From NCBI RefSeq assembly GCF_019880545.1, contig NZ_JAINVW010000003.1:620001-684000 (forward strand): a stretch of 64,000 nucleotides of DNA, given 5' to 3'. Every line of letters starts with the position of its first letter. Within the stretch, counting starts at the first letter, position 1. Positions 7,255-15,831 of this stretch are shown piece by piece. Position numbers and translations under genes: made by a program. The stretch comes from Flagellimonas meishanensis. Lineage in GTDB: Bacteria; Bacteroidota; Bacteroidia; Flavobacteriales; Flavobacteriaceae. The notes below the pieces were generated by a model. It searched no databases, had not been told where the DNA came from, and was given only the letters and a program-made list of their open reading frames with translations.

Positions 7255-8040
7255 ATGGAATATAAACAACTAAAACTTTGGTTTGATAAAGAATTGGCAG
7301 AACTACTTGCCGATAAACTGTTGGCAAACAAAGTGGATTTTGATAAAACCTCCTTTGTTCACGAAATAGAAAATAAAGTAGAGGGGCTTGAATTGAAGGA
7401 CCGTATTGAGTGCATTGCCGATGCGCTTAAAATATATTTGCCCGGGCATTATGACACAGCTATAAGTCAATTGATGGAAGTTCTCGGCCCTGAAAATGAT
7501 AAAGAAACGGGCATGTTCAAGCAATATTATTGGGTGATGCCCATTGCCAAATACGTTGAAAAATATGGATTCGAAAATCTTCAAACATCCATGAAGGCAA
7601 TTTATGAAATCACCAAACGAAATACGGGGGAATATGCCATAAGGCCCTTTTTAAAAGCTTATCCCCACGAAACCTTGAAAACAATGTATGCTTGGTCCAA
7701 AGACGGTAACAAGCACGTGCGACGGCTCAGCAGTGAAGGGGTAAGGCCACGGCTGCCCTGGGCCCAAAAATTGGATCAATTCATTGAAAACCCAATTCCC
7801 ATTTTACCAATTCTGGAAAATTTAAAGGATGACAACAGCAGGTATGTCCAGAAATCTGTGGCAAATTGCATTAATGACATTTTAAAGGACAACGAAACTT
7901 TGGGAAAAGAACTGATAGAAGGTTGGGTTCCCAGATCCTCACAAAATAGAAATTGGATTATTAAACACGCCTTGAGAAATTTACTAAAACGTGATGTTGC
8001 GTGGGCAAGAGAAATGGTTATCGAATTGGGGATAGCTTGA
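7255..8040 (+). CDS. DNA alkylation-repair protein, AlkC-type (HEAT-like repeats)
   Basis: A 261-residue, mostly alpha-helical protein with HEAT-like repeats. The segment NKHVRRLSSEGVRPRLPWA is the signature of AlkC-type DNA alkylation-repair proteins, related to AlkD. These remove N3- and N7-alkylpurines such as 3-methyladenine from DNA. The later SRYVQKSVANCINDILKDN and RNWIIKHALRNLLKR segments are repeat helices. It starts 5 nt after the TIGR03915-like gene, making it the last gene of the set facing the S24 repressor. This context suggests induction on DNA damage. Confidence 0.87.
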   Translation: MEYKQLKLWFDKELAELLADKLLANKVDFDKTSFVHEIENKVEGLELKDRIECIADALKIYLPGHYDTAISQLMEVLGPENDKETGMFKQYYWVMPIAKYVEKYGFENLQTSMKAIYEITKRNTGEYAIRPFLKAYPHETLKTMYAWSKDGNKHVRRLSSEGVRPRLPWAQKLDQFIENPIPILPILENLKDDNSRYVQKSVANCINDILKDNETLGKELIEGWVPRSSQNRNWIIKHALRNLLKRDVAWAREMVIELGIA

Positions 8041-8107
8041 CGACCATTGATTTGAACAATAGTTAATTGCTAAAAGGTTTAGTATCTTGTGTATATAAAC
8101 AAACGTT

Positions 8108-8629
8108 ATGAGACTCGTTTCATCCATCCTGTTATTTGTTTGGCTGTTTACAACAATAAGCTATGGACAAGAAGTCAATTTGCAAAGTCTGAAAGGCTTT
8201 GTAGGCTCATGGGAGCATGTATCAAAGGAATTTCGAACGGACGGTAGTACCAATATTGAAACCGGAACAATGTCCGCAGATTGGGTTTTGGGCAATACGT
8301 ACATAAAAATAGACTGCACCCTGAACGGCGAGGGATATGTACGGTATTATTCCCAATTTATTGGTTACGATTCGGGTTCAAAAAAATTCCAGTCCACATA
8401 TCTGTACAGCGGTACTTTGCAAAAAGTCTTTGAATCTGGCCATTTTGATCCTGCTCTTGATCAACTTCACCTAGCGGGGGTCAATCCTTTTTCCAATCAG
8501 CTTGAAAATGGCATAAACATTAGGAGCCTCTTTACAATTGAAGAAAACAAAATCGTATTGGAACTTATGGAATTACGGGCCAGTGGCGAATGGGAACTTG
8601 GCTATAGTGCCGTTTTCACCAGAAAATAA
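8108..8629 (+). CDS. secreted lipocalin-like hypothetical protein (DUF1579-like)
   Basis: A 173-residue protein with a signal peptide (MRLVSSILLFVWLFTTISYG, cleavage before QEV). The mature part starts LKGFVGSWEHVSKEF, and the FVGSWE-type start followed by repeated beta strands (YIKIDCTLNGEG, YYSQFIGYDSGSKKF, FTIEENKIVLELME, WELGYSAVF) resembles small lipocalin or nitrobindin-like barrels of the DUF1579 type. No ligand can be assigned. It faces the Tudor-like gene tail to tail with a 1-nt gap. Confidence 0.6.
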   Translation: MRLVSSILLFVWLFTTISYGQEVNLQSLKGFVGSWEHVSKEFRTDGSTNIETGTMSADWVLGNTYIKIDCTLNGEGYVRYYSQFIGYDSGSKKFQSTYLYSGTLQKVFESGHFDPALDQLHLAGVNPFSNQLENGINIRSLFTIEENKIVLELMELRASGEWELGYSAVFTRK

Positions 8630-8630
8630 A

Positions 8631-9155
8631 TCATTTGCTCCGCTCCCCCACAAAACGATCACTTTCATTTTTGAACAGCACGTTAAAACTGGTCAAACTG
8701 CCATAAATGCGGGTAACATATTGTTGCAGGTCCACTTTTTCCTGATCATCCAAGTTAGGACTGCTGTTTATTTTTTGTTCCATCACCCGAATGCGGTCAC
8801 GTACCATCACGATTTTATGGAAAAAGGTGTCGATGGGCATTTCCTTATTGGCCAGGGCGTCGCCAGGTTCCAAGATCAATTTTCCGCCCTTCCACTTGTC
8901 CGCAATCGGTACTTTCTCATGGGTGTCGCTCCACTTTTCCAAAATCTTGACCAATGACCGTTCCACATCGAAAAAGCTTACCGTGTCCACATCGTCTTCC
9001 AAACCTTCAATCACCTCAAATTCCGAATCCAAATCGATGGTCTCCAATCCCTTTTCTAAAAAAGTGACCCAATAATGTCGTGAGGAAACATTTGTTACCA
9101 CCCCTTTTCCGTATTCGGGATGGTCAATGCGAGAGCCTATGCCCAGTATTTTCAT
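8631..9155 (-). CDS. hypothetical protein with UvrD-tail/CarD-like Tudor N-terminus
   Basis: A 174-residue protein starting MKILGIGSRIDHPEYGKGVV. Residues 5-50 resemble the small Tudor/SH3-like fold at the C-terminus of UvrD/PcrA (compare NHTRFGKGKVLKIEG in the uvrD gene of this window). The rest is acidic and helical, with no motif I recognise. A longer frame reaches 9266, but the added 37 residues contain the -7 box and overlap uvrA, so I chose ATG 9155. It is divergent from uvrA with a 103-nt gap. A role at RNA polymerase or in repair is only a guess from fold and position. Confidence 0.65.
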   Translation of the reverse strand: MKILGIGSRIDHPEYGKGVVTNVSSRHYWVTFLEKGLETIDLDSEFEVIEGLEDDVDTVSFFDVERSLVKILEKWSDTHEKVPIADKWKGGKLILEPGDALANKEMPIDTFFHKIVMVRDRIRVMEQKINSSPNLDDQEKVDLQQYVTRIYGSLTSFNVLFKNESDRFVGERSK

Positions 9156-9174
9156 GAATTTACTTTTTAGCGTC

Positions 9175-9182
9175 CAAAAATA
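9175..9182 (-). promoter_or_regulatory. predicted -7 box of the Tudor-like gene
   Basis: On the minus strand this reads TATTTTTG, matching TAnnTTTG, 19 nt upstream of the ATG at 9155. It supports the short form of the gene. Confidence 0.4.
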
Positions 9183-9258
9183 GGTCTTCCCCAAACAAAA
9201 TGAAAACGAAAGCGGTTTCCTTTTTACGTGCCAAACCCGTACCTTAGCGTCTTGTGCT

Positions 9259-12120
9259 ATGATCAACTACGAAGAAAACATTGAAGTCCGAGGGGCAAGG
9301 GTCCATAACCTCAAAAACATTGACGTAACCATCCCCAGGGAAAAGCTGGTGGTAATCACCGGGCTCTCCGGAAGTGGGAAGTCGTCCTTGGCTTTTGACA
9401 CCATCTATGCCGAAGGCCAACGGCGCTATATTGAGACCTTTTCAGCCTATGCAAGACAGTTCCTTGGCGGACTGGAACGACCCGATGTGGATAAGATTGA
9501 TGGACTTTCTCCCGTGATTGCCATTGAACAGAAGACCACCTCAAAATCACCCCGGTCCACAGTGGGCACCATTACCGAGGTATACGACTTTCTTCGCCTT
9601 CTTTTTGCCCGTACCGGTGATGCCTACAGCTACGCCACAGGTGAAAAAATGGTGAGTTACACTGATGAGCAAATCAAGGATTTGATCATTGAAACCTATC
9701 TGGATAAAAAAATCAACGTGTTGGCGCCGATAGTAAAGTCCAGAAAGGGCCATTATCGGGAGTTATTCGAGCAGATTGCCAAACAAGGATTTGTAAAGGT
9801 CAGGGTTGATGGTGAAATCTTGGACATCGTCAAAGGCATGAAGGTTGACCGCTACAAGACCCACGATATTGAAATCGTCATCGACCGATTGAAGGTTTCG
9901 GATACCGAAGAATTTCACAAGCGACTTAGTGAGACCATCAATACGGCCATGTACAGTGGTGACAACGTGCTCATGATGCTCGAAGAAGGGGAAACAGAGC
10001 CGCGCTACTTTAGCAGGGACCTTATGTGTCCCTCCACCGGCATCTCCTACCCTGCTCCCGAGCCGAATACTTTTTCCTTCAACTCTCCAAAAGGGATGTG
10101 TCCCGAATGCAATGGTCTCGGCCATGTATACCAGGTCAATGAGCAAAAAATCATTCCCGATAGAAAAAAATCCATTAAAGCTGGAGGATTGGCACCTTTG
10201 GGCGAGTACAAAAAATCATGGGCCTTCAAGCAATTGGAGACCATCGCCCAGCGGTATGATTTTGATCTCGGAGATCCCATAAGCAAAATTCCTGCAGAGG
10301 CCCTGGACATCATTCTGAACGGGGGCAAGGAAAGCTTTGAGGTGGATTCCAAGACCCTGGGGGTAAAAAGGCAGTACAAGATTGACTATGAGGGCATTTC
10401 CCACTTCATAAAAACGCAGTTTGAGGAAGCCAATAGCACTTCAATTAGGCGCTGGGCAAAGGATTATATGGACAAAATCCAGTGCCCCAGCTGCAATGGG
10501 GCAAGATTGCGCATAGAGTCCCTTTATTTTAAGGTCGGTGGAAAGAACATTGCCGAACTGGCCAAGATGGATATAGCCGAGCTTGCTGATTTTTTTGAGC
10601 AACTCGGAGACAGTTTGGAAGGAAATCAAAAGAAAATTGCCGAGGAAATAATCAAAGAGATAAAGACCCGCATCCGTTTTTTGTTGGATGTTGGCTTGGA
10701 TTATCTTTCATTGCACCGAAGTTCAAAATCCCTCTCGGGAGGAGAGGCCCAACGCATTCGTTTGGCCACCCAGATTGGGTCGCAATTGGTAGGGGTGTTG
10801 TATATATTGGACGAACCCAGTATCGGCCTTCATCAAAGGGACAATGAAAGATTGATCCGTTCCCTGGAATCCCTTCGGGATATCGGGAACTCCGTTATTG
10901 TGGTGGAGCACGACAGGGACATGATAGAACACGCCGATCATGTAATCGATATCGGTCCACGGGCCGGAAAACATGGGGGCGAGATCATTTCAGAGGGAAA
11001 CCCACATGAATTGAAAGACCATCATACCCTGACTGCACAATATATCACCGGAGAACTGGAAATCCCGGTACCGGCAAAACGCAGAAAAGGCACCGGCAAA
11101 AATATTGTGCTATCGGGCTGCACGGGCAATAACCTCAAAAATGTTACAGCAGAGTTTCCTTTGGGAAAATTGATAGGTGTAACGGGTGTATCGGGCAGTG
11201 GCAAATCCACCCTTGTGAATGAGACCCTCTACCCTATCATGAACGCCCATTACTTTAATGGGGTGAAAAAACCCATGCCGTATAAAAAGATTACTGGACT
11301 ACAACATATTGACAAGGTAATCGACATAAACCAATCGCCCATCGGGCGGACCCCACGGTCCAACCCAGCGACCTATACCGGAGCGTTCAGCGAAATCAGG
11401 TCACTCTTTGCCAAAACCACGGAGGCTACCATAAGGGGCTACAAACCTGGCAGGTTCAGCTTCAATGTGGCCGGGGGGCGATGTGAGACCTGCAAGGGCG
11501 GTGGTCTTCGGGTCATTGAAATGAACTTTCTTCCCGATGTCTACGTGGAGTGTGAAACCTGCAATGGCAAGCGGTTCAACCGGGAAACCCTTGAGATTCG
11601 GTATAAGGGTAAATCCATTGCCGATGTGCTGGAAATGACCATCAATGAGGCTGCGGATTTTTTCGAGAATATTCCCAAAATCTACCGTAAGCTAAAAACA
11701 ATAAAAGATGTGGGATTGGGTTATATATCTTTGGGACAGCAATCCACTACCCTATCGGGAGGCGAGGCACAACGGATAAAGTTGGCCACGGAGCTTTCCA
11801 AACGTGATACTGGCAACACGTTTTACATCCTCGATGAGCCAACAACGGGACTACATTTTGAAGATATACGGGTGCTTATGGAAGTGCTTAACCGATTGGT
11901 GGACAAGGGCAATACCATTTTGGTGATAGAGCACAATATGGACGTAATCAAAATGATGGACCATATCATTGACATCGGATACGAAGGGGGTCGAGGTGGC
12001 GGCATGATCGTAGCCGTTGGAACACCGGAGGAAGTGGCTGGGGATGATAAAAGTTATACTGCCAAATTTTTGAAAAAGGAATTGCAAAACAACAAGCAAA
12101 AGGTGGCCAGGGCCGTTTAA
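9259..12120 (+). CDS. uvrA: excinuclease ABC subunit A
   Basis: A 953-residue DNA-damage sensor of nucleotide excision repair; the UvrA dimer scans DNA and loads UvrB. Both ABC ATPase halves are complete: Walker [14 protein letters not shown] near residue 34 and [12 protein letters not shown] near 645, signature [13 protein letters not shown] and [13 protein letters not shown], and Walker [12 protein letters not shown] and [11 protein letters not shown]. The C-terminal zinc finger CETCKGGG...CETCNGKRF is intact. The first one has only one cysteine in its N-terminal knuckle ([10 protein letters not shown]), so it is not the classical four-cysteine form. Length is normal. It is divergent from the Tudor-like gene and 11 nt upstream of the LOG gene. 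Confidence 0.97.
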   Translation: MINYEENIEVRGARVHNLKNIDVTIPREKLVVITGLSGSGKSSLAFDTIYAEGQRRYIETFSAYARQFLGGLERPDVDKIDGLSPVIAIEQKTTSKSPRSTVGTITEVYDFLRLLFARTGDAYSYATGEKMVSYTDEQIKDLIIETYLDKKINVLAPIVKSRKGHYRELFEQIAKQGFVKVRVDGEILDIVKGMKVDRYKTHDIEIVIDRLKVSDTEEFHKRLSETINTAMYSGDNVLMMLEEGETEPRYFSRDLMCPSTGISYPAPEPNTFSFNSPKGMCPECNGLGHVYQVNEQKIIPDRKKSIKAGGLAPLGEYKKSWAFKQLETIAQRYDFDLGDPISKIPAEALDIILNGGKESFEVDSKTLGVKRQYKIDYEGISHFIKTQFEEANSTSIRRWAKDYMDKIQCPSCNGARLRIESLYFKVGGKNIAELAKMDIAELADFFEQLGDSLEGNQKKIAEEIIKEIKTRIRFLLDVGLDYLSLHRSSKSLSGGEAQRIRLATQIGSQLVGVLYILDEPSIGLHQRDNERLIRSLESLRDIGNSVIVVEHDRDMIEHADHVIDIGPRAGKHGGEIISEGNPHELKDHHTLTAQYITGELEIPVPAKRRKGTGKNIVLSGCTGNNLKNVTAEFPLGKLIGVTGVSGSGKSTLVNETLYPIMNAHYFNGVKKPMPYKKITGLQHIDKVIDINQSPIGRTPRSNPATYTGAFSEIRSLFAKTTEATIRGYKPGRFSFNVAGGRCETCKGGGLRVIEMNFLPDVYVECETCNGKRFNRETLEIRYKGKSIADVLEMTINEAADFFENIPKIYRKLKTIKDVGLGYISLGQQSTTLSGGEAQRIKLATELSKRDTGNTFYILDEPTTGLHFEDIRVLMEVLNRLVDKGNTILVIEHNMDVIKMMDHIIDIGYEGGRGGGMIVAVGTPEEVAGDDKSYTAKFLKKELQNNKQKVARAV

Positions 12121-12131
12121 TACAAAAGGAC

Positions 12132-12824
12132 ATGCAAATGCGAAAAGAACAGCACATCAAGGGATGGAACGAGATCAAGACCAATGACTCCTGGGCCATC
12201 TTTAAAATAATGGGAGAATTTGTGAACGGGTTCGAGAAAATGAGTGCCATTGGGCCCTGCGTTTCCATTTTTGGTTCCGCCCGTGTAAAACCCGGCCAAC
12301 CTTACTATGATTTGGCCGTAAAAGTGGCCCAGCGTGTTGCGGAGGCGGGCTACGGAATAATTACCGGAGGCGGTCCGGGAATCATGGAGGCTGGTAACAA
12401 GGGAGCAAGTCTGGCCGGAGGCATCTCCGTGGGCCTGAACATCGACCTTCCATTTGAGCAACACGACAATCCTTTTATAGATAATGATAAGAGTTTGGAT
12501 TTTGATTACTTCTTTGTCCGAAAGGTAATGTTCGTGAAATATTCACAGGGATTTGTGGTGATGCCGGGAGGCTTTGGAACACTGGATGAGTTTTTTGAGG
12601 CCCTTACCCTGATACAGACCAATAAAATACACAAGTTTCCCATTATTTTGGTAGGAACGGAATTCTGGAAAGGCCTGATCGATTGGATTAAGAATACCTT
12701 GTTGGAACAAGGCAACATAAGCCCGAAAGATCTGGACCTGATCAAACTGGTAGACACCGAAGATGAGGTGGTCAATATCATAGATGACTTTTATAAGAAG
12801 CGTAACCTGAGTCCCAACTTCTAA
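12132..12824 (+). CDS. LOG-family nucleotide phosphoribohydrolase (TIGR00730)
   Basis: A 230-residue Rossmann-fold protein with the family motifs GSARV, GGGPGIMEAGNKGA and PGGFGTLDEFFE. LOG proteins remove ribose-5-phosphate from cytokinin or other nucleoside monophosphates; many bacterial members act on AMP-type substrates and are probably nucleotide-salvage enzymes. The PGGxGTxxE motif, needed for catalysis, is complete. ATG 12132 is used; ATG 12138 is also possible. The gene starts 11 nt after uvrA and is probably transcribed with it. Confidence 0.9.
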   Translation: MQMRKEQHIKGWNEIKTNDSWAIFKIMGEFVNGFEKMSAIGPCVSIFGSARVKPGQPYYDLAVKVAQRVAEAGYGIITGGGPGIMEAGNKGASLAGGISVGLNIDLPFEQHDNPFIDNDKSLDFDYFFVRKVMFVKYSQGFVVMPGGFGTLDEFFEALTLIQTNKIHKFPIILVGTEFWKGLIDWIKNTLLEQGNISPKDLDLIKLVDTEDEVVNIIDDFYKKRNLSPNF

Positions 12825-12835
12825 CTCGCTGTCCT

Positions 12836-15670
12836 TTGGTTTGTACCCGTTCCCCTTTTTTATTGTTGCTCGCGTTCCTTTTGGTCGTCCATTTTTCATG
12901 GGCACAACACAGAAACGAGATTACTGCAACCTTGGATGGAACAACAAAGGAAATCCAGGTCACCCAACGCTTCACCTATGCAAACAAATCCGAAACAGGC
13001 CTGACCCAACTGTATTTTAACGATTGGAACCATGCCTATGCCAACAAGAACACAAAATTGGCCAAGCGCTTTGGTGAAGAGTTCAACCGAAGTCTACATT
13101 TAGCAAAGGAAAGGGAACGCGGTTGGACGGAAATCAAGACGATAGTCGGTGATGACTATTCCGGTCTTGACTGGAAACGACTTGGCAACAGGGACATTAT
13201 TTCGATAAATCTTCACGAACCTTTAGCTCCAGGGGAATCCATTCAGTTGTTCTTTACCTACATCGTAAAGTTGCCCGATGCAAAATTCACGGCCTATGGT
13301 TTTTATCCTAATGGGGAATACTATTTGAAGGATTGGTATTTAACCCCTGCCGTATTTGACAAGGAATGGTTACTATACGACAATGTGAACCTCAATGACC
13401 TGTATACTGAGGTTATGGAAACCACCATCCACTTAAAATATCCCCCTAAATTATTTCTTTCCTCCAACTTCGACCAGTGGAGCAATACCGATTTTCCTGG
13501 AGGCCAGTACATCAATTTAAAAGGGTCGGACAGAAAAACCTGTGAAATTATCCTCGGCAGCAACAAAAGGTTCACCAAACACATCACCCCGCATTTCACT
13601 ATTTTAACAGACCTGGAATCCAATAAGTATGATGCAATTTCCCAGGGTATTTCCATAAACAGGATTGCCCAGTTCCTTACAGAAAACCTTGGAGAATACC
13701 CACATAAAAACTTGTTGGTCAGCGAGTTCGACTACAATACCTTGCCACTTTATGGTATCAATCAGCTGCCTCCATTTATCCGTCCGTATGAGGAACAATT
13801 TCAGTTCGAGATGAAGTTCTTGAAAACGGCAACCCGAAACTTCTTGAAGGAAACACTTTTCCTGAATCATCGAAGGGAAAGATGGGTAGAGGATGCCATT
13901 GGGTATTATTTAATGATCAAGTTTGTTGAAGAAAATTATCCCGACCAGAAGCTTGCGGGCAAGCTTTCCAAAATATGGGGATTCAAAGGTTTTAATCTGG
14001 CACAGATGGATTTTAATGAGCAATATGCCCTGTTCAGTATGCTATCCGCTAGAAAGAACATTGACCAGGCCCTAACGACACCCAACGATTCGCTGATAAA
14101 GTTCAACCAGAAAATAGCCAATGGATACAAGGCAGGGTTGGGCATGTCCTATCTGTCGGCGTATTTGGGAGACCAAAAAGTGGATAGTAGCATTGTACGT
14201 TTTTATAGGGACCACAGACTAGATCCAAGGGTTGATGCCGAAGATTTTCGAACCGCCATTGAACAAGTTGCAGATAAAAACGTGGACTGGTTTTTTGATG
14301 AATATGTTGGCTCCGATAAAAAAATTGATTTTAAGATAAAGAAAATCACCAAATTGGAAGATTCCATCCAAGTGGTGCTAAAAAACAAGCAGGGAACCAA
14401 TGTGCCCATTTCCCTTTTCGGACTGCAAAAGGATTCGGTGGTGTCCCATTACTGGTTCTCCGATATTGACACCTCTAAAACTGTGACCATTCCGCGAAAT
14501 GGTGAGGACCGTTTGGTGCTGAACTATGATCAAAAAATTCCGGAGTTCAATCAGCGGGACAACTGGAAAACCCTAAATGGTTTTTTCTCAAGCAATAAAA
14601 AACTGAAGTTTCAATTTTTCAAGGACACGGAAAATCCGTATTACAATCAGATTTTTTACGTTCCAATTGTCAACTTCAACGTGTATGATGGGGTCACGCC
14701 CGGGCTTCGGATATACAACAAGACCTTCCTTGAAAGGCCTTTTCAATATGACATCTCCCCCACATATTCCTTCTTGGAAAAGACCATGGTTGGGAAGGCG
14801 AGTTTCAGATATAGGAAATACCATCAAAAAACAGGGTTGTATGCCTCAACTTATTCATTTACAGGATCTACGTCCCATTTTCAGACCAATTCCCGTTTCA
14901 CGACGCTCACTCCCGCAATCAGCCTAAGTTGGAGGCCCAATGACCTCCTCTCCAATAGGCGACAGACCTTGCTATTACGTTATAGGGGTGTATTCAGAAA
15001 TATTGATGATACTTTGGTGGATGAAATCGATACCGAGCCAGATTATGGTGTTCTAAACCTGCGGTTTGGGGATGTGGACAATAACATTCTCAACTATACC
15101 TCTTGGTTTTTGGATGCCCAACATTCCAGTGATTTTACCAAACTGGCCTTTGAAATGGAATACCGAAAATTGTTCCAGAGCAACAGGCAATTGAATTTGA
15201 GGTTCTATGCCGGAAAGTTTATAAGAAACCAGACCAACTCCGACTTTTTCAGTTTTGCTTTGGATAGGCCCACGGATTATATGTTCGACCTGGCCTATCT
15301 CGGTAGGTCCGAAGACTCGGGGATCTATAGCCAACAAATAATAATTGCCGAGGGTGGTTTCAAATCACAGCTCGAAAATCCGTTTGCCAATGATTGGATA
15401 GCCACCACCAACGCTAGCACGAACATTTGGAGATGGGTGGAGGCCTATGGAGATATTGGTTTCATCAAAAACCGGGGTGATGACGCCCGTTTTGTCTACG
15501 ATTCCGGAATCCGACTCAACTTGGTTACGGATTATTTTGAACTGTACTTTCCGGTCTACTCCAAAAGAGGTTGGGAAATTGCACAGGATGATTATGGGCA
15601 GCGTATTCGTTTTGTGGTCACCATAAGCCCAAGAACACTTATTGGTCTCTTTACCCGTAAATGGTTTTAA
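12836..15670 (+). CDS. M1-peptidase-like protein without zinc motif, fused to a probable outer-membrane barrel
   Basis: A 944-residue secreted protein. The signal peptide (PFLLLLAFLLVVHFSWAQ) is preceded only by a TTG at 12836; no in-frame ATG exists before it, so TTG is the likely start. Residues about 25-500 follow the layout of M1 aminopeptidases (N-terminal beta-sandwich, then helices), but where the zinc motif HExxH-x18-E should be there is LNHRRERWVEDAIGYYLMI, so catalysis is unlikely. From about residue 600 the sequence is alternating amphipathic beta strands, ending in RTLIGLFTRKWF with a terminal aromatic residue, typical of outer-membrane barrels. It starts 11 nt after the LOG gene. 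Its function is unknown. Confidence 0.7.
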   Translation: MVCTRSPFLLLLAFLLVVHFSWAQHRNEITATLDGTTKEIQVTQRFTYANKSETGLTQLYFNDWNHAYANKNTKLAKRFGEEFNRSLHLAKERERGWTEIKTIVGDDYSGLDWKRLGNRDIISINLHEPLAPGESIQLFFTYIVKLPDAKFTAYGFYPNGEYYLKDWYLTPAVFDKEWLLYDNVNLNDLYTEVMETTIHLKYPPKLFLSSNFDQWSNTDFPGGQYINLKGSDRKTCEIILGSNKRFTKHITPHFTILTDLESNKYDAISQGISINRIAQFLTENLGEYPHKNLLVSEFDYNTLPLYGINQLPPFIRPYEEQFQFEMKFLKTATRNFLKETLFLNHRRERWVEDAIGYYLMIKFVEENYPDQKLAGKLSKIWGFKGFNLAQMDFNEQYALFSMLSARKNIDQALTTPNDSLIKFNQKIANGYKAGLGMSYLSAYLGDQKVDSSIVRFYRDHRLDPRVDAEDFRTAIEQVADKNVDWFFDEYVGSDKKIDFKIKKITKLEDSIQVVLKNKQGTNVPISLFGLQKDSVVSHYWFSDIDTSKTVTIPRNGEDRLVLNYDQKIPEFNQRDNWKTLNGFFSSNKKLKFQFFKDTENPYYNQIFYVPIVNFNVYDGVTPGLRIYNKTFLERPFQYDISPTYSFLEKTMVGKASFRYRKYHQKTGLYASTYSFTGSTSHFQTNSRFTTLTPAISLSWRPNDLLSNRRQTLLLRYRGVFRNIDDTLVDEIDTEPDYGVLNLRFGDVDNNILNYTSWFLDAQHSSDFTKLAFEMEYRKLFQSNRQLNLRFYAGKFIRNQTNSDFFSFALDRPTDYMFDLAYLGRSEDSGIYSQQIIIAEGGFKSQLENPFANDWIATTNASTNIWRWVEAYGDIGFIKNRGDDARFVYDSGIRLNLVTDYFELYFPVYSKRGWEIAQDDYGQRIRFVVTISPRTLIGLFTRKWF

Positions 15671-15779
15671 ATTTGATGAATTCATATTTTTAAACCCATT
15701 GAAATCCAATATTCTGAAGTATCTGTTTTAAATTATACATTTTTTTGTCATATTTATAATTTGTTAACGTATTCCCTTG

Positions 15780-15810
15780 TTGGCAAATTGGATGGGTTTT
15801 TGTAGTTTTG
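15780..15810 (+). promoter_or_regulatory. predicted promoter of the E1 dehydrogenase gene
   Basis: TTG at 15780-15782, a 20-nt spacer and TAGTTTTG at 15803-15810 fit the Bacteroidota promoter form. The start codon at 15832 follows 21 nt later. A TTG at 15808 that would extend the protein lies inside this -7 box. Confidence 0.55.
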
Positions 15811-15831
15811 CAAAAAAGCAACCCATACTCT

